From Paraburkholderia phytofirmans OLGA172 (GTDB lineage: Bacteria; Pseudomonadota; Gammaproteobacteria; Burkholderiales; Burkholderiaceae): a stretch of DNA of 64,000 bases. The stretch lies in assembly GCF_001634365.1 (NCBI RefSeq), contig NZ_CP014578.1:4278001-4342000 (forward strand), in the 5' to 3' direction. A model generated the notes under the pieces. That model did not search any database, was not told where the DNA came from, and worked only from the letters and a program-made list of their open reading frames with translations. The position numbers and the translations under genes are program-made. Positions 1 to 10,546 of the stretch are shown in pieces (within the stretch, counting starts at the first letter, position 1; every line of letters starts with the position of its first letter).

Positions 1-1235
1 ACAATGATCAGCAGCGACGTTCCACCAAAATAAAACGGCACGTTCCAGCGCAGTACCAAAAATTCAGGTAGCAGACAAACAAACACGATGTAGATCGCAC
101 CAGCCAGCGTCAGACGCGTGAGGATACGGTCGATGTATCGCGCCGTTTGATCGCCCGGGCGGATGCCTGGGACGAAAGCGCCACTCTTTTTCAGGTTGTC
201 GGCCGTTTCCCTGCTGTTGAACACCAGTGCGGTGTAGAAAAAGCAAAAGAAGACGATCGCCAACGCGTACAGCAACACGTACACGGGTTGACCGGGCTTA
301 AGGGCTTCGGCCACGTTGTGCAACGTGTCTGCGAACCAGCTGGTACGCGACCCCGAACTAAACCAGTTCAGGATGGTTGCCGGGAAGAGAATGATCGACG
401 ATGCAAAGATCGGCGGAATCACGCCCGACATATTCAACTTCAGCGGCAGATGTGAAGACTGTCCGCCGTAAATCTTGTTACCGACCTGCCGCTTGGCGTA
501 ATTCACAAGAATCTTGCGCTGGCCGCGTTCGATGAACACCACCAGATACGTCACACCGGCAATCAGCGCGACCACGATAATCGCCGAGATGATGCTCATC
601 GAGCCGGTTCGCACCAGTTCGAAAAGACCACCGATTGCGTTCGGGAAACCCGCTGCAATACCGCCGAAAATGATGATCGAGATACCGTTACCAAGCCCGC
701 GTTCCGTGATCTGCTCACCCAGCCACATCAGGAACATCGTGCCGGTCACCAGCGTCACGACCGTCGTCAGCCGAAATACCATCCCCGGATCGATCACAAG
801 GCCCGGCTGATTTTCCAGCGCGACGGCAATGCCGAACGCCTGGAACGTCGCCAGCAGGACCGTAAAGATACGCGTGTACTGCGTAATCTTCCGTTGACCC
901 GCCTGCCCTTCCTTTTTCAGCGCTTCCAGTTGTGGCGAGACAATCGCCAGCAACTGCATGATGATCGACGCCGAAATGTACGGCATGATCCCCAGCGCAA
1001 AAATCGTGAACCGCGAAAGTGCACCACCCGAGAACATGTTGAACATGCCAAGGATGCCGCCCGACTGGCTTTGGAACAACTTTGCCAGCTGGTCCGGGTC
1101 AATACCCGGCACCGGAATGTGCGCGCCGATACGGTAGACGATCAACGCCAGCAGCAGGAACACTGCACGCCGACGCAGATCGCCAAACTTCGCCGCGCTG
1201 CGACCGGGTTTTGCGAGACTCGGACTGTTAGCCAA
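1..1235 (-). CDS. secY: Protein translocase subunit SecY (3' end outside window)
   Basis: Central channel subunit of the SecYEG inner-membrane translocon. The first 411 codons are present and the stop lies beyond the left edge. The protein begins [13 protein letters not shown] and shows successive hydrophobic segments (for example the stretch [18 protein letters not shown] near residues 24-41) and the cytoplasmic-loop motif FIERGQRKI. The start is a TTG at 1235, chosen because GGAG lies 7 bases upstream and no better ATG exists. It is the last gene of the spc operon and sits 46 bases after rplO, the usual bacterial position. SecE, its partner, is encoded at 29764-30144. Confidence 0.97.
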   Translation of the reverse strand, partial: MANSPSLAKPGRSAAKFGDLRRRAVFLLLALIVYRIGAHIPVPGIDPDQLAKLFQSQSGGILGMFNMFSGGALSRFTIFALGIMPYISASIIMQLLAIVSPQLEALKKEGQAGQRKITQYTRIFTVLLATFQAFGIAVALENQPGLVIDPGMVFRLTTVVTLVTGTMFLMWLGEQITERGLGNGISIIIFGGIAAGFPNAIGGLFELVRTGSMSIISAIIVVALIAGVTYLVVFIERGQRKILVNYAKRQVGNKIYGGQSSHLPLKLNMSGVIPPIFASSIILFPATILNWFSSGSRTSWFADTLHNVAEALKPGQPVYVLLYALAIVFFCFFYTALVFNSRETADNLKKSGAFVPGIRPGDQTARYIDRILTRLTLAGAIYIVFVCLLPEFLVLRWNVPFYFGGTSLLII

Positions 1236-1281
1236 GTACCTTCTCCGATGCAAATGCTAGTGACGGCAAATAACTTGCGCG

Positions 1282-1716
1282 TTACTCGGCAAAAGAGCCG
1301 CCGGCTGCTTCGATAGCAGCGCGCGCACCCTTCGTCGCACCCAGACCCTTCACAACGATCTTGCGCTTAAGCTCGCCCGTCGCGATGATCTTGGCGCTCT
1401 TGATCAGCTCGCCGAGCAGGCCGGCTTGCTTCAGAGCCAACAGATCGATTTCGTCGACCGGCAGCTTTTCCAGATCAGAGAGACGCACTTCACCAACGAA
1501 TTCCTTCGTCAGCGAGGTGAAGCCACGCTTCGGCAGGCGACGTTGCAGCGGCATTTGACCGCCTTCGAAGCCAACCTTGTGAAAGCCGCCCGAACGCGAC
1601 TTCTGACCCTTGTGACCGCGGCCAGCCGTCTTGCCCAGACCGGAGCCGATGCCACGGCCGACGCGACGCTTAGCGTGCTTCGAGCCTTCAGCCGGCTTCA
1701 GGTTATTCAATTCCAT
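1282..1716 (-). CDS. rplO: 50S ribosomal protein L15
   Basis: Late-assembling large-subunit protein of 144 residues, starting [22 protein letters not shown], with the Gly/Arg/Lys-rich N-terminal extension typical of L15 ([17 protein letters not shown]). An in-frame TTG six bases further upstream (1722) would add two residues, but the ATG at 1716 has AAGGAG six bases ahead of it, so I take the ATG. It lies between rpmD and secY as in other spc operons. Confidence 0.97.
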   Translation of the reverse strand: MELNNLKPAEGSKHAKRRVGRGIGSGLGKTAGRGHKGQKSRSGGFHKVGFEGGQMPLQRRLPKRGFTSLTKEFVGEVRLSDLEKLPVDEIDLLALKQAGLLGELIKSAKIIATGELKRKIVVKGLGATKGARAAIEAAGGSFAE

Positions 1717-1745
1717 TATCAACTCCTTGAGTCCTGGTCAGCCGC

Positions 1746-1928
1746 TTAGCTGATGACCTTAACGAGGTACGAAACCTTGTTGATCATGCCGCGCACAGCC
1801 GGCGTGTCCTGCAACTCGCTAACCGAGTTGAGTCGGCGCAGGCCCAAGCCACGCACCGTTGCACGGTGCGTTTCACGGGTGCCGATCAGGCTCTTGACGA
1901 GCTGGACCTTGACAGTTTTATCAGACAT
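1746..1928 (-). CDS. rpmD: 50S ribosomal protein L30
   Basis: Small L30 of 60 residues beginning [17 protein letters not shown], with the conserved [13 protein letters not shown] segment and a VRGMINKV C-terminal strand. The reading frame stays open upstream of this ATG, but that extension lies inside rpsE and has no L30 similarity, so it is rejected. The gene is 10 bases downstream of rpsE. Confidence 0.96.
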   Translation of the reverse strand: MSDKTVKVQLVKSLIGTRETHRATVRGLGLRRLNSVSELQDTPAVRGMINKVSYLVKVIS

Positions 1929-1938
1929 GGTGTCCACC

Positions 1939-2457
1939 TTAGCCCAGAATATCTTCGACGGACTTGCCGCGCTTCGCCGCGATATCACCCGGCGTCGACT
2001 GCTTACGCAGACCGTCGAGCGTTGCACGAACGAGGTTGTACGGGTTCGTCGAACCGTGGCTCTTGGCCACAACGTTCTGCACGCCCATCACGTCGAACAC
2101 TGCGCGCATCGGGCCACCAGCGATCACACCGGTACCGTCCTTCGCCGGAGCGAGGAGGACCATCGATGCGCCGTGCTTACCGTGCACTTCGTGTTGCAGG
2201 GTACCGTTCTTAAGCGGCACCTTGAACATGTTGCGGCGAGCCTGCTCCATCGCCTTCTGAACAGCGACCGGCACTTCCTTCGCCTTGCCCTTGCCCATAC
2301 CGACGCGGCCATCACCGTCGCCAACCACGGTCAGTGCGGCGAAACCGAGAATCCGGCCACCCTTCACAACCTTGGTCACGCGGTTGACCGAAATCATCTT
2401 TTCGCGCAGGCCGTCGTCGCGTTCGTCAGCCTGAACTTTCGCTTGCATCTTTGCCAT
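1939..2457 (-). CDS. rpsE: 30S ribosomal protein S5
   Basis: Small-subunit protein of 172 residues involved in decoding accuracy and mRNA helicase activity at the entry site. It has the N-terminal dsRNA-binding-like S5 domain ([19 protein letters not shown], about 17-35) and a C-terminal domain with [19 protein letters not shown] near 125. The region where spectinomycin-resistance changes occur in other bacteria (VTKVVKGGR) looks wild type. Start ATG at 2457 follows rplR by 14 bases. Confidence 0.97.
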   Translation of the reverse strand: MAKMQAKVQADERDDGLREKMISVNRVTKVVKGGRILGFAALTVVGDGDGRVGMGKGKAKEVPVAVQKAMEQARRNMFKVPLKNGTLQHEVHGKHGASMVLLAPAKDGTGVIAGGPMRAVFDVMGVQNVVAKSHGSTNPYNLVRATLDGLRKQSTPGDIAAKRGKSVEDILG

Positions 2458-2471
2458 GACGAATTCTTCCC

Positions 2472-2837
2472 TTAGAACTTGAGTCCGGCTTCGCGCGCCG
2501 CATCAGCCAGCGCTTTCACGCGGCCGTGATAACGGAAACCCGAACGGTCGAAGGCGACGGATTCGATGCCGGCAGCCTTAGCCTTTTCTGCAATGCGCTT
2601 ACCGATCAGGGTCGCAGCAGCGACGTTGCCGCCCTTGCCTGTCTGATCAGCCAGTTGCGCACGCACTTCGGCTTCGAGCGTCGACGCGCTGGCGAGCACC
2701 TTGGTGCCGCACGGCGAGAACACTTGCGCATAGATGTGCGTGTTCGTGCGATGCACGGCGAGACGCGCGACCTGCAGCTCAGCGATCTTGATACGCGTCT
2801 GACGAGCGCGGCGCAGGCGAGATTGAGTCTTATCCAT
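2472..2837 (-). CDS. rplR: 50S ribosomal protein L18
   Basis: 5S-rRNA-binding protein of 121 residues with a basic N terminus ([18 protein letters not shown]) and the conserved C-terminal L18 core ending in [17 protein letters not shown]. With L5 (4122-4661) it forms the central protuberance. Position between rplF and rpsE and normal length support the call. Confidence 0.97.
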   Translation of the reverse strand: MDKTQSRLRRARQTRIKIAELQVARLAVHRTNTHIYAQVFSPCGTKVLASASTLEAEVRAQLADQTGKGGNVAAATLIGKRIAEKAKAAGIESVAFDRSGFRYHGRVKALADAAREAGLKF

Positions 2838-2849
2838 GATTGCGCACCC

Positions 2850-3380
2850 TTACTTCTTCTTCGTTTCTTTGAGGATCACAACCTCATTGGCGTAACGCAC
2901 ACCCTTGCCCTTGTAGGGCTCCGGCGGGCGATAGCCGCGCACTTCTGCAGCGACCTGGCCAACTTGTTGCTTATTGATCCCCTTGATCACGATTTCGGTT
3001 TGCGTCGGGGTTTCAGCCTTGACGCCTTCCGGCATCTGGTGCACCACGGGGTGCGAGAAACCCAGCGACAGGTTCAGCTTGTCGCCTTGCGCCTGTGCGC
3101 GGTAACCGACGCCAACCAGCGTCAGCTTGCGCTCGAAACCCTTCGTCACGCCGTTCACCATGTTCGCAACCAGTGCGCGCATCGTGCCCGACATCGCATT
3201 CGCTTCGCGGCTTTCGTCCACCGGCTCGAACTTCAGCGTGCCGTTGTCGTTCACCACCTTCACGAGGCTGTTTGCAGCCTGCGAAATCGTACCCAGCGGG
3301 CCCTTGACGGTAATGCGTTCGTCGCTCAGGGCCACTTCTGCGCCTTGCAGCGCGATCGGGCTTTTACCTACTCGAGACAT
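2850..3380 (-). CDS. rplF: 50S ribosomal protein L6
   Basis: Two-repeat L6 protein of 176 residues near the GTPase-associated centre, beginning [16 protein letters not shown]. The C-terminal repeat carries the signature [16 protein letters not shown]. Standard spc order: rpsH precedes it by 18 bases and rplR follows. Confidence 0.97.
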   Translation of the reverse strand: MSRVGKSPIALQGAEVALSDERITVKGPLGTISQAANSLVKVVNDNGTLKFEPVDESREANAMSGTMRALVANMVNGVTKGFERKLTLVGVGYRAQAQGDKLNLSLGFSHPVVHQMPEGVKAETPTQTEIVIKGINKQQVGQVAAEVRGYRPPEPYKGKGVRYANEVVILKETKKK

Positions 3381-3398
3381 GTTTCTCTCCTTTCGGCC

Positions 3399-3794
3399 TT
3401 AAGCGACGTAGCAGATGACTTCGCCGCCAACGCCCGTTGCACGCGCCTTGCGGTCCGTCATCACGCCCTTCGGCGTCGACACGATTGCCACGCCGAGGCC
3501 ATTCATGACCACGGGAATGTCGTTACGGCCGCGGTACACACGCAGACCAGGCTTCGAAACGCGTTCAATGCGCTCGATCACCGGACGGCCAGCGTAGTAC
3601 TTCAACACGATGTTCAATTCAGACTTCGCACCTTCGGACTTCACTGCGAAATCATCGATATAGCCTTCGTCCTTCAGGACCTGCGCAATCGCAACCTTGA
3701 CTTTCGACGAGGGCATTGTCACCGAAACTTTCTCAACCATCTGCGCATTGCGGATGCGAGTCAGCATATCGGCGATAGGATCACTCATGCTCAT
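3399..3794 (-). CDS. rpsH: 30S ribosomal protein S8
   Basis: Primary 16S-binding protein of 131 residues, with [18 protein letters not shown] at the N terminus and the C-terminal signature GGEVICYVA. In E. coli S8 is the translational repressor of the spc operon by binding near rplE; no such site was tested here. The first ATG is favoured over the second (two codons on) because AGGAG lies 8 bases before it. Confidence 0.97.
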
Positions 3795-3808
3795 TTACGT
3801 TTCTCCTA

Positions 3809-4114
3809 TTACCAGCTCGCCTTGGTCAGGCCAGGGATCTCGCCGCGGAACGCGATTTCGCGAATCTTGTTACGCGCCAGCCCGAATTTACGGAACGTGC
3901 CACGCGGGCGACCGGTAATTGCGCAACGATTGCGCTTACGGGTCGGGTTAGAGTTGCGCGGCAGTTGTTGCAGTTCCAGACGTGCTGCGTAATGCTCTTC
4001 GTCCGACTTGCTCATATCGCCAATGATCGCTTTCAGCTCAGCACGCTTGGGAGCGTACTTAGCGGCCAGGCGAGCACGCTTCTTTTCACGTTCGATCAGT
4101 GCCAGTTTAGCCAC
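3809..4114 (-). CDS. rpsN: 30S ribosomal protein S14 (zinc-free form)
   Basis: S14 of 101 residues, the long form that lacks the paired CxxC zinc motifs; only one cysteine is seen, in [11 protein letters not shown]. The C terminus ends [23 protein letters not shown] in typical style. It lies between rplE and rpsH with short gaps. Length and missing CxxC identify the C-minus type. Confidence 0.97.
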   Translation of the reverse strand: MAKLALIEREKKRARLAAKYAPKRAELKAIIGDMSKSDEEHYAARLELQQLPRNSNPTRKRNRCAITGRPRGTFRKFGLARNKIREIAFRGEIPGLTKASW

Positions 4115-4121
4115 GGTAACC

Positions 4122-4661
4122 TCAGTTTCTGAACGGGAACTTGAAGCCGGCGAGCAGAGCCTTTGCTTCGTCGTCGGTCTTCGCAGTTGTCGTGATGCTG
4201 ATGTTCAGCCCACGCAGTGCGTCGATCTTGTCGTAGTCGATTTCGGGGAAAATGATCTGCTCTTTCACACCGATGTTGTAGTTGCCGCGACCATCGAACG
4301 CACGACCCGACACGCCACGGAAGTCACGCACACGGGGGAGCGCAACCGTCACGAAACGGTCCAGAAATTCGTACATTGCCTGACCACGCAACGTGACCAT
4401 TGCACCGATCGGATAGCCCTGACGGATCTTGAAGCCAGCGATTGCTTTGCGTGCCTTCGTGATCACCGGCTTCTGGCCTGCGATCTTCGTCAGGTCGCCA
4501 ACGGCGTTTTCGATGATCTTCTTGTCAGCAACCGCTTCGCCAAGGCCCATGTTCAGGGTGATCTTGGTGATGCGCGGCACTTCCATCACGGACTTGTAAC
4601 CGAACTTCTCGATGAGGCCGGGTACAACCTTCTCTTTGTAAAACTCTTGCAAACGAGCCAT
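4122..4661 (-). CDS. rplE: 50S ribosomal protein L5
   Basis: 5S-rRNA-binding protein of 179 residues, starting [20 protein letters not shown]. It contains [11 protein letters not shown] and [19 protein letters not shown], both characteristic of L5. The gene follows rplX by 17 bases and ends 8 bases before rpsN. Confidence 0.97.
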   Translation of the reverse strand: MARLQEFYKEKVVPGLIEKFGYKSVMEVPRITKITLNMGLGEAVADKKIIENAVGDLTKIAGQKPVITKARKAIAGFKIRQGYPIGAMVTLRGQAMYEFLDRFVTVALPRVRDFRGVSGRAFDGRGNYNIGVKEQIIFPEIDYDKIDALRGLNISITTTAKTDDEAKALLAGFKFPFRN

Positions 4662-4678
4662 TTTTTTACTCCGCAGCG

Positions 4679-4987
4679 TCAGGCGCTCAGCACGGCACCG
4701 GTCGTCTTAAGGAAACGGACTTTCTTGTCTCCCTCGACCTTGATGCCTACACGCGACGCCTTGCCATTCGCGTCGACCAATGCGACGTTCGAAATTTGCA
4801 GCGGCATCGTCTTGGCTTCCACGCCACCCGTCGTACCCTTCATCGGGTTCGGCTTGACGTGCTTCTTGACGAGGTTGATGCCCTCGACAATTACCTTGTC
4901 TTCGCCAACGGACAGCACGACGCCGCGCTTGCCTTTATCTTTGCCGGTGATGACGATAACTTCGTCACCTTTGCGAATCTTGTTCAT
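4679..4987 (-). CDS. rplX: 50S ribosomal protein L24
   Basis: Assembly-initiator protein of 102 residues with the N-terminal KOW motif ([19 protein letters not shown], residues 4-22). In the spc operon rplN precedes it by 9 bases. Length and domain are standard for bacterial L24. Confidence 0.97.
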   Translation of the reverse strand: MNKIRKGDEVIVITGKDKGKRGVVLSVGEDKVIVEGINLVKKHVKPNPMKGTTGGVEAKTMPLQISNVALVDANGKASRVGIKVEGDKKVRFLKTTGAVLSA

Positions 4988-4996
4988 CGCGACTCC

Positions 4997-5365
4997 TTAC
5001 AGCACTTCAGGTGCCAACGAAACGATCTTCATGAATCGTTCGCTGCGCAACTCGCGCGTAACAGGCCCGAAAATACGGGTGCCAATAGGTTCGAGCTTGG
5101 CATTCAACAGCACTGCTGCATTGCCGTCGAACTTGATCAGCGAGCCGTCCTGACGGCGCACGCCCTTGGCGGTGCGAACCACCACGGCGTTGTAAATTTC
5201 GCCTTTCTTCACGCGCCCGCGCGGCGTTGCTTCTTTGACGGTCACCTTGATGATGTCGCCAATGCTGGCATAACGACGCTTCGAGCCGCCGAGAACCTTG
5301 ATGCACATGACTTCACGCGCACCGGTGTTGTCGGCCACTTCAAGCCGAGTTTCGGTCTGGATCAT
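4997..5365 (-). CDS. rplN: 50S ribosomal protein L14
   Basis: Highly conserved 122-residue protein, beginning [20 protein letters not shown] and ending in the standard C terminus ([14 protein letters not shown]). First gene of the classical spc operon. A candidate promoter lies about 220 bases upstream at 5584-5611, so it may be transcribed both from there and by read-through from the S10 genes. Confidence 0.97.
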   Translation of the reverse strand: MIQTETRLEVADNTGAREVMCIKVLGGSKRRYASIGDIIKVTVKEATPRGRVKKGEIYNAVVVRTAKGVRRQDGSLIKFDGNAAVLLNAKLEPIGTRIFGPVTRELRSERFMKIVSLAPEVL

Positions 5366-5574
5366 GGTTTATCTATCCCAACTTAATCCGGTCACACCAC
5401 CATGGCGTACCCGGTCAGTCTTGGTCCCGTCAGCCAATCGGCTGCTTGGGTATGAACAGCAGCGACGGCAAACGAAACCCGCCATCGCAATCCGGTGAAT
5501 CCTTCGGAACAGACTGGCGCCTGAACCGCTTCCCCCACCAACTTCGCCCGCGACGGGGCTCCCATAAAAGAGGG

Positions 5575-5607
5575 AAGACCGAGATTATAACAAATAATCT
5601 CGGTCTT
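5575..5607. repeat. Perfect 14-bp inverted repeat in the rpsQ-rplN gap
   Basis: Two 14-base arms (5575-5588 and 5594-5607) are exact reverse complements around a 5-base spacer. In RNA read on the minus strand this would form a very stable hairpin just after rpsQ, but no immediate U tract follows. The left arm contains the candidate -10 of the rplN promoter, so the element may combine partial termination with initiation. The remaining rpsQ-rplN gap (5366-5574) shows no gene. Confidence 0.85.
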
Positions 5608-5611
5608 GCAA
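5584..5611 (-). promoter_or_regulatory. Candidate promoter of the spc operon (rplN)
   Basis: On the minus strand, TTGCAA (5606-5611) and a perfect TATAAT (5584-5589) are separated by 16 bases. It sits inside the inverted repeat at 5575-5607 and points at rplN. The -35 matches consensus at four of six bases. No transcript data are available. Confidence 0.6.
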
Positions 5612-5655
5612 GCGAAACTTACTGCGATTTCAACTACTTCTACAACTTTGCGGCG

Positions 5656-5928
5656 TCAGATGACGCGAGCAGCCTCGACCAGGCGAGCCACAACCCAAGC
5701 TTTCGTCTTCGAAATCGGACGCGTTTCCTGGATTTCAACGAGGTCACCCTCGTTGTACGTGTTCGCATCGTCGTGCGCGTGGTACTTCTTCGAACGCACA
5801 ACATACTTGCCGTAGATCGGGTGCTTCACGCGGTGCTCAACCAGCACGGTGACCGTCTTGTCCATCTTGTTGCTGACGACCTTGCCGACCAGCGTCCGCT
5901 TGAGCGAGGTTTTTACGCTATCGTTCAT
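5656..5928 (-). CDS. rpsQ: 30S ribosomal protein S17
   Basis: Primary 16S-binding protein of 90 residues with an OB fold; contains [20 protein letters not shown] and [17 protein letters not shown]. Its ATG overlaps the rpmC stop by four bases (ATGA), indicating translational coupling. Last gene of the S10 group before the rplN promoter region. Confidence 0.97.
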
Positions 5929-6119
5929 TTCTGGTTCGCCTTCTCAGTCAGGACGGTCCGCACACGTGCGATGTCGCGACGAACCTTCTTCAGCTGGCTC
6001 GTGTTCGTGAGCTGCTGGGTCGCGAGTTGCATGCGCAGGCCGAATTGCGCCTTCAACAGGTCCGACAGCTCCTTGTTGAGCGCGGCCTGATCTTTCTGGT
6101 GAAGTTCGGAAGCCTTCAT
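5925..6119 (-). CDS. rpmC: 50S ribosomal protein L29
   Basis: Helical-hairpin protein of 64 residues ([18 protein letters not shown] ... ) at the exit tunnel, where L29 and L23 form a docking site for signal recognition particle and trigger factor. Two consecutive ATG codons exist (6122 and 6119). The second is preferred because AAGGAG then lies at a normal six-base spacing. It overlaps rpsQ by four bases. Confidence 0.95.
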
Positions 6120-6129
6120 CATTTGCTCC

Positions 6130-6546
6130 TTAGGCGCCGAGCTGACGCACGATAAACGTCGTCTTGAGCGGCAGCTTAGCTGCAGCCAGACGGAACGCTT
6201 CGCGTGCCAGCTCTTCGGTTACGCCGTCCATTTCGTACAGCATCTTGCCCGGTTGAATCTCTGCGACGTAGTACTCAGGGTTACCTTTACCGTTACCCAT
6301 ACGTACTTCAGCCGGCTTGTGCGAGATCGGCTTGTCCGGGAAGATGCGGATCCAGATGCGGCCACCACGCTTGATGTGACGCGTCATTGCACGACGTGCC
6401 GCTTCAATCTGGCGCGCGGTCAAGCGACCACGACCGATAGCCTTCAGGCCGAACTCACCGAACGACACCGCGTTGCCGCGGGTAGCGATACCGGTGTTAC
6501 GACCCTTCTGCTCTTTGCGATACTTTCTGCGTTTCGGTTGCAGCAT
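6130..6546 (-). CDS. rplP: 50S ribosomal protein L16
   Basis: Protein of 138 residues beginning [17 protein letters not shown], with the conserved [13 protein letters not shown] and [19 protein letters not shown] segments that contact the A-site tRNA region. It starts 2 bases after rpsC ends and precedes rpmC by 10. Confidence 0.97.
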
Positions 6547-6548
6547 CG

Positions 6549-7355
6549 TTATTCTCCAGTCTTCCCGCCGTCGCCGGCACCGCCAGCACGACGAGGAGCG
6601 CCACGGCGTGCACCTGCCGGGCCACCACCTTCACCATCGCGACGCGGACGGCGATCGCCACCCGGGCGTGCGTTACGGCGCGGACGCTTTTCTTCGGCGA
6701 CTTCTTCAACCACCGGTGCGTCATTGCGGCCGAGCGTGTCGCCCTTGTAGACCCACACTTTCACGCCGATGATGCCGTACGTCGTCTTCGCTTCCGAAGT
6801 AGCGTAGTCGATATCAGCACGCAGCGTATGAAGGGGCACGCGACCTTCGCGATACCATTCCGTACGAGCGATTTCGATACCGTTCAGGCGGCCAGCGCTC
6901 ATGATCTTGATGCCTTGAGCACCCAGACGCATTGCGTTTTGCATCGCACGCTTCATCGCGCGGCGGAACATAATCCGGCGTTCGAGTTGTTGCGTGATCG
7001 AGTCAGCGATCAGTTGCGCATCGGTTTCCGGCTTACGGATTTCTTCGATGTTGACGTGGACCGGAACGCCCATGCGGCGTTGCAGTTCCGACTTCAGCAG
7101 CTCGATATCCTCGCCCTTCTTACCGATGACGACACCCGGACGCGAGCTATAAATCGTGATGCGCGCGTTCTTCGCCGGACGCTCGATAACGACGCGGCCA
7201 ACCGAAGCGTTTTTCAGCTTCTTCTTCAGGTATTCACGAACACCGATGTCTTCCTGCAACATCGCCGCGAAATTGTTGTTGTTCGCGTACCAACGCGACG
7301 CCCAATTGCGGCTGACGGCCAAACGGAAGCCAGTCGGATGAATTTTCTGTCCCAT
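6549..7355 (-). CDS. rpsC: 30S ribosomal protein S3
   Basis: Protein of 268 residues at the mRNA entry site, beginning [17 protein letters not shown] domain carries the RNA-binding loop IGKKGEDIE near residue 77. The C-terminal tail after about residue 215 is rich in Arg, Gly and Pro ([19 protein letters not shown]), longer than the 233 residues of E. coli S3 and typical of Burkholderiales. The tail is low-complexity and probably disordered. Confidence 0.97.
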
Positions 7356-7366
7356 CGTATGACCCC

Positions 7367-7696
7367 TTAATTCCCGACCGTCACAGTGATGTGACAGGAT
7401 TGCTTCTCGATGCGGTTACCGCGGCCTTTAGCGCGCGCGGTAAAACGCTTGAGCGACGCAGCCTTGTCGATGTAGATGCTCGTGATCTTGAGCTCATCGA
7501 TATCGGCGCCTTCGTTGTGCTCCGCATTCGCGATCGCCGACAGCACGACCTTTTTCACGATTCCCGCAGCCTTCTTCGGCGAGAACGTCAGAACGTTCAG
7601 CGCCTTGTCGACCGGCAAACCGCGGATCTGGTCAGCCACAAGGCGCGTTTTCTGCGCCGAGATGCGGGCACCGCGATGAATTGCTTTCACTTCCAT
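7367..7696 (-). CDS. rplV: 50S ribosomal protein L22
   Basis: Tunnel-lining protein of 109 residues ([20 protein letters not shown]) whose beta-hairpin loop reaches the exit tunnel (RAKGRGNRI near 92). Two adjacent ATGs occur at 7699 and 7696; the second has the better spacing from AAGGGG, so it is chosen. rpsS precedes it by 10 bases. Confidence 0.95.
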
Positions 7697-7706
7697 CATG
7701 AGCCCC

Positions 7707-7982
7707 TTATTTCTTAGCCTTCTTGTCGGCTGCGTGACCCTTGAACGTCCGGGTCAATGCAAACTCGCCAAGCTTGTGGCCGACCATGTTTTCCGAGATG
7801 TACACCGGAACGTGTTGACGGCCGTTGTGCACAGCAATCGTCAAACCGATGAAATCCGGCAGAATCGTCGAACGACGCGACCAGGTTTTGATCGGCTTCT
7901 TGTCACGTGCAGCGGCTGCCGACTCAACTTTCTTCAGCAAATGGGCGTCGCAGAACGGACCTTTTTTTACAGAACGTGCCAT
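7707..7982 (-). CDS. rpsS: 30S ribosomal protein S19
   Basis: Protein of 91 residues in the 30S head, beginning [19 protein letters not shown] with the signature [24 protein letters not shown] (split in the middle of the chain, about 55-78). Standard S10-operon position after rplB. Confidence 0.97.
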   Translation of the reverse strand: MARSVKKGPFCDAHLLKKVESAAAARDKKPIKTWSRRSTILPDFIGLTIAVHNGRQHVPVYISENMVGHKLGEFALTRTFKGHAADKKAKK

Positions 7983-7992
7983 TGCCTACTCC

Positions 7993-8820
7993 TTAACGCT
8001 TGTGACGGCGCTGGACGATCATGCTCGTCGTGCGCTTGTTGCTGCGGGTGCGATAACCCTTAGCAGGCGTGCCCCACGGGCTCACCGGATCGCGACCTGC
8101 AGCCGTCTTGCCTTCACCACCACCGTGCGGGTGATCGACCGGGTTCATTGCAACGCCACGCACCGTCGGGCGGATACCGCGCCAGCGATTCGCGCCAGCC
8201 TTACCGATTTGACGGAGGCTGTGCTCTTCGTTGCCAACTTCACCAATCGTCGCGCGGCATTCAACGTGAACGCGGCGGATTTCACCAGAGCGCAGGCGGA
8301 CCTGTGCGTAGATGCCTTCACGAGCCAGCAACATCGCCGACGTACCAGCCGAACGCGCCATTTGCGCGCCTTTGCCCGGCAGCATTTCGATGCAGTGGAT
8401 CGTCGTACCGACCGGAATGTTGCGGATCGGCAGCGTGTTGCCTGCGCGGATCGGAGCTTCCGAACCCGACATCAGTTGCTGACCAACCGTCACACCCTTC
8501 GGAGCGATGATGTACTTGCGCTCGCCGTCTGCGTACAGAACCAGCGCGATGTTCGCGCTACGGTTCGGATCGTACTCAAGACGTTCGACCTTTGCCGGAA
8601 TGCCGTCCTTGTTGCGACGGAAATCGACGACACGGTAATGATGCTTGTGACCACCACCCTTATGACGCGTGGTGATGTGACCGTTGTTGTTACGGCCGGC
8701 GGTCGTGGATTGCGAATCGAGCAGCGGTGCGAACGGCTTGCCCTTATGCAGATCCTTGTTGACCACCTTGACCATCGCACGGCGACCCGGCGAAGTCGGC
8801 TTAACTTTAACGATTGCCAT
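7993..8820 (-). CDS. rplB: 50S ribosomal protein L2
   Basis: Largest conserved core protein, 275 residues, needed for subunit association and peptidyl-transfer activity. It includes the signature [16 protein letters not shown] near 224-239, whose histidine has been implicated in ribosome function. It starts 2 bases after rplW ends. Confidence 0.98.
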   Translation of the reverse strand: MAIVKVKPTSPGRRAMVKVVNKDLHKGKPFAPLLDSQSTTAGRNNNGHITTRHKGGGHKHHYRVVDFRRNKDGIPAKVERLEYDPNRSANIALVLYADGERKYIIAPKGVTVGQQLMSGSEAPIRAGNTLPIRNIPVGTTIHCIEMLPGKGAQMARSAGTSAMLLAREGIYAQVRLRSGEIRRVHVECRATIGEVGNEEHSLRQIGKAGANRWRGIRPTVRGVAMNPVDHPHGGGEGKTAAGRDPVSPWGTPAKGYRTRSNKRTTSMIVQRRHKR

Positions 8821-8822
8821 GA

Positions 8823-9137
8823 TTACTTGGCCTCCGCTTCAAAGTTGATTTCCTGGCCGGGCTTCAGGCAGACGTACGCCTTCTTCACGTCCTTGCGCTT
8901 GCCCATGAAGCGGCCAAAGCGCTTGGCTTTGCCCTTCGAGACCAGCACGTTGACGGAATTGACTTCCACCTTGAACAGCAGCTCGACTGCAGCTTTCACT
9001 TCCTGCTTCGTGGCATCGGGCGCGACTTCGAACACAACTTGCTCGTTCTTGTCGGCCACCAGCGTCGCCTTTTCGGAGATCACCGGCGCGAGCAGGACCT
9101 GCATCAAACGATGATCGTTCTTGCGAATCTCGCTCAT
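8823..9137 (-). CDS. rplW: 50S ribosomal protein L23
   Basis: Exit-tunnel protein of 104 residues, docking site for trigger factor and SRP. The core [20 protein letters not shown] is characteristic. Its ATG overlaps the rplD stop by four bases (ATGA), so the two are probably translationally coupled. Confidence 0.97.
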   Translation of the reverse strand: MSEIRKNDHRLMQVLLAPVISEKATLVADKNEQVVFEVAPDATKQEVKAAVELLFKVEVNSVNVLVSKGKAKRFGRFMGKRKDVKKAYVCLKPGQEINFEAEAK

Positions 9138-9754
9138 GACAGCAACTCCTCGATCTGGGCGACCGCAGCCTTCGTGATCAGGATCTTCTTGAAGTAGATC
9201 AGCGACAGCGGGTCGGCGTAACGCGGCTCGACAACTGCCACATGGGCGAGGTTGCGCGACGCGAGGTACAGGTTTTCGTCAACCGTGTCGGTAATCACCA
9301 GCACGGAGTCGAGACCCATCGCCTTGAATTTTTCGGCCAGCAGCTTCGTCTTCGGCGCTTCGAGCGTCAGCTCGTCGACCACCGAGATGCGGCCTTCGCG
9401 GGCCAGCTGCGAGAAGATCGAGCAGAGACCTGCGCGATGCATCTTCTTGTTGACCTTGTGCGAAAAGTTTTCTTCCGGCGAATTCGGGAAGATCCGGCCA
9501 CCGCCGCGCCACAACGGGCTCGACGACATACCGGCACGGGCGCGGCCCGTACCCTTTTGGCGCCACGGCTTCTTGGTCGTGTGCTTGACTTGCTCACGGT
9601 CCTTCTGCGCGCGGTTACCGCTACGGGCATTCGCTTGATACGCCACCACTACCTGGTGAATCAGGGCTTCGTTGTAATCGCGGCCGAACACTACGTCCGA
9701 CGCGCTAACGCCTGCACCTTCCTGACCATTGGCATTCAGGAGCTTAAGTTCCAT
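9134..9754 (-). CDS. rplD: 50S ribosomal protein L4
   Basis: Tunnel-constriction protein of 206 residues. In E. coli L4 represses its own S10 operon at both transcription and translation. The arm [19 protein letters not shown] (about 67-85), site of macrolide-resistance changes in other species, looks intact. Its ATG overlaps the rplC stop by one base, and its end overlaps rplW. Confidence 0.97.
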   Translation of the reverse strand: MELKLLNANGQEGAGVSASDVVFGRDYNEALIHQVVVAYQANARSGNRAQKDREQVKHTTKKPWRQKGTGRARAGMSSSPLWRGGGRIFPNSPEENFSHKVNKKMHRAGLCSIFSQLAREGRISVVDELTLEAPKTKLLAEKFKAMGLDSVLVITDTVDENLYLASRNLAHVAVVEPRYADPLSLIYFKKILITKAAVAQIEELLS

Positions 9755-10413
9755 TATTTCGCTCCTTTCACGGCACGCGTCTTCACGGCCGGCGTAACGA
9801 ATACCTTGCCACCCTTCGCACCCGGAACGGCGCCCTTGACCAGCAACAGCTTGCGGTCAGCGTCGATACGAGCGATTTCGAGGTTTTGCACGGTTACCGT
9901 ATCGTCACCCATGTGACCGGTCATGCGCTTACCCGGGAAAACACGACCCGGATCCTGCGCCATACCGATCGAACCCGGCACGTTGTGCGAGCGCGAGTTA
10001 CCGTGCGATGCACGGCCGGATGCGAAGTTGTAACGCTTGATGGTACCGGCGTAGCCCTTACCGATCGACACGCCTTGCACGTCGACCTTCTGGCCTACTT
10101 CGAACAGGTCGGGACCGACCACGGTGCCGTTCGACAACTCGGCAGCCTTGGCAGCATCGATCTGGAATTCTTTGAGGATTTCACCGGCTTGAACACCGGC
10201 TTTGGCGAGATGACCGGCCAACGGCTTCGTCACACGCGATGCACGGCGCGTACCGAATGCAACCTGCACGGCTGTGTAGCCGTCGGTTTCAACAGTCTTG
10301 ATCTGCGTCACGCGGTTGTCGGACACGTCCAGCACGGTAACGGGAATCGAATCCCCTTCTGCCGTGAAGATACGGGTCATGCCAACCTTGCGACCTACGA
10401 GTCCAAGGCTCAT
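9754..10413 (-). CDS. rplC: 50S ribosomal protein L3
   Basis: Assembly-initiator protein near the peptidyl-transferase centre; 219 residues starting [16 protein letters not shown]. The loop [20 protein letters not shown] contains the glutamine that is N5-methylated by PrmB in E. coli. An upstream in-frame ATG at 10425 would add MEKT, but GGAG lies six bases before the ATG at 10413, so that start is used. First gene after the promoter at 10547-10575. Confidence 0.97.
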   Translation of the reverse strand: MSLGLVGRKVGMTRIFTAEGDSIPVTVLDVSDNRVTQIKTVETDGYTAVQVAFGTRRASRVTKPLAGHLAKAGVQAGEILKEFQIDAAKAAELSNGTVVGPDLFEVGQKVDVQGVSIGKGYAGTIKRYNFASGRASHGNSRSHNVPGSIGMAQDPGRVFPGKRMTGHMGDDTVTVQNLEIARIDADRKLLLVKGAVPGAKGGKVFVTPAVKTRAVKGAK

Positions 10414-10546
10414 CGTTTTCTCCATTCCCGACTGCGATTGGTCGGGGCTAATTTACAAAATGCCGGTGCCGTTTCGGGCATGCGCTTCGGAAGAAGCCAT
10501 GCTGCAGCACACCGACTTTTTTGCGCAAATGCGCGAAAAGCCTTGC

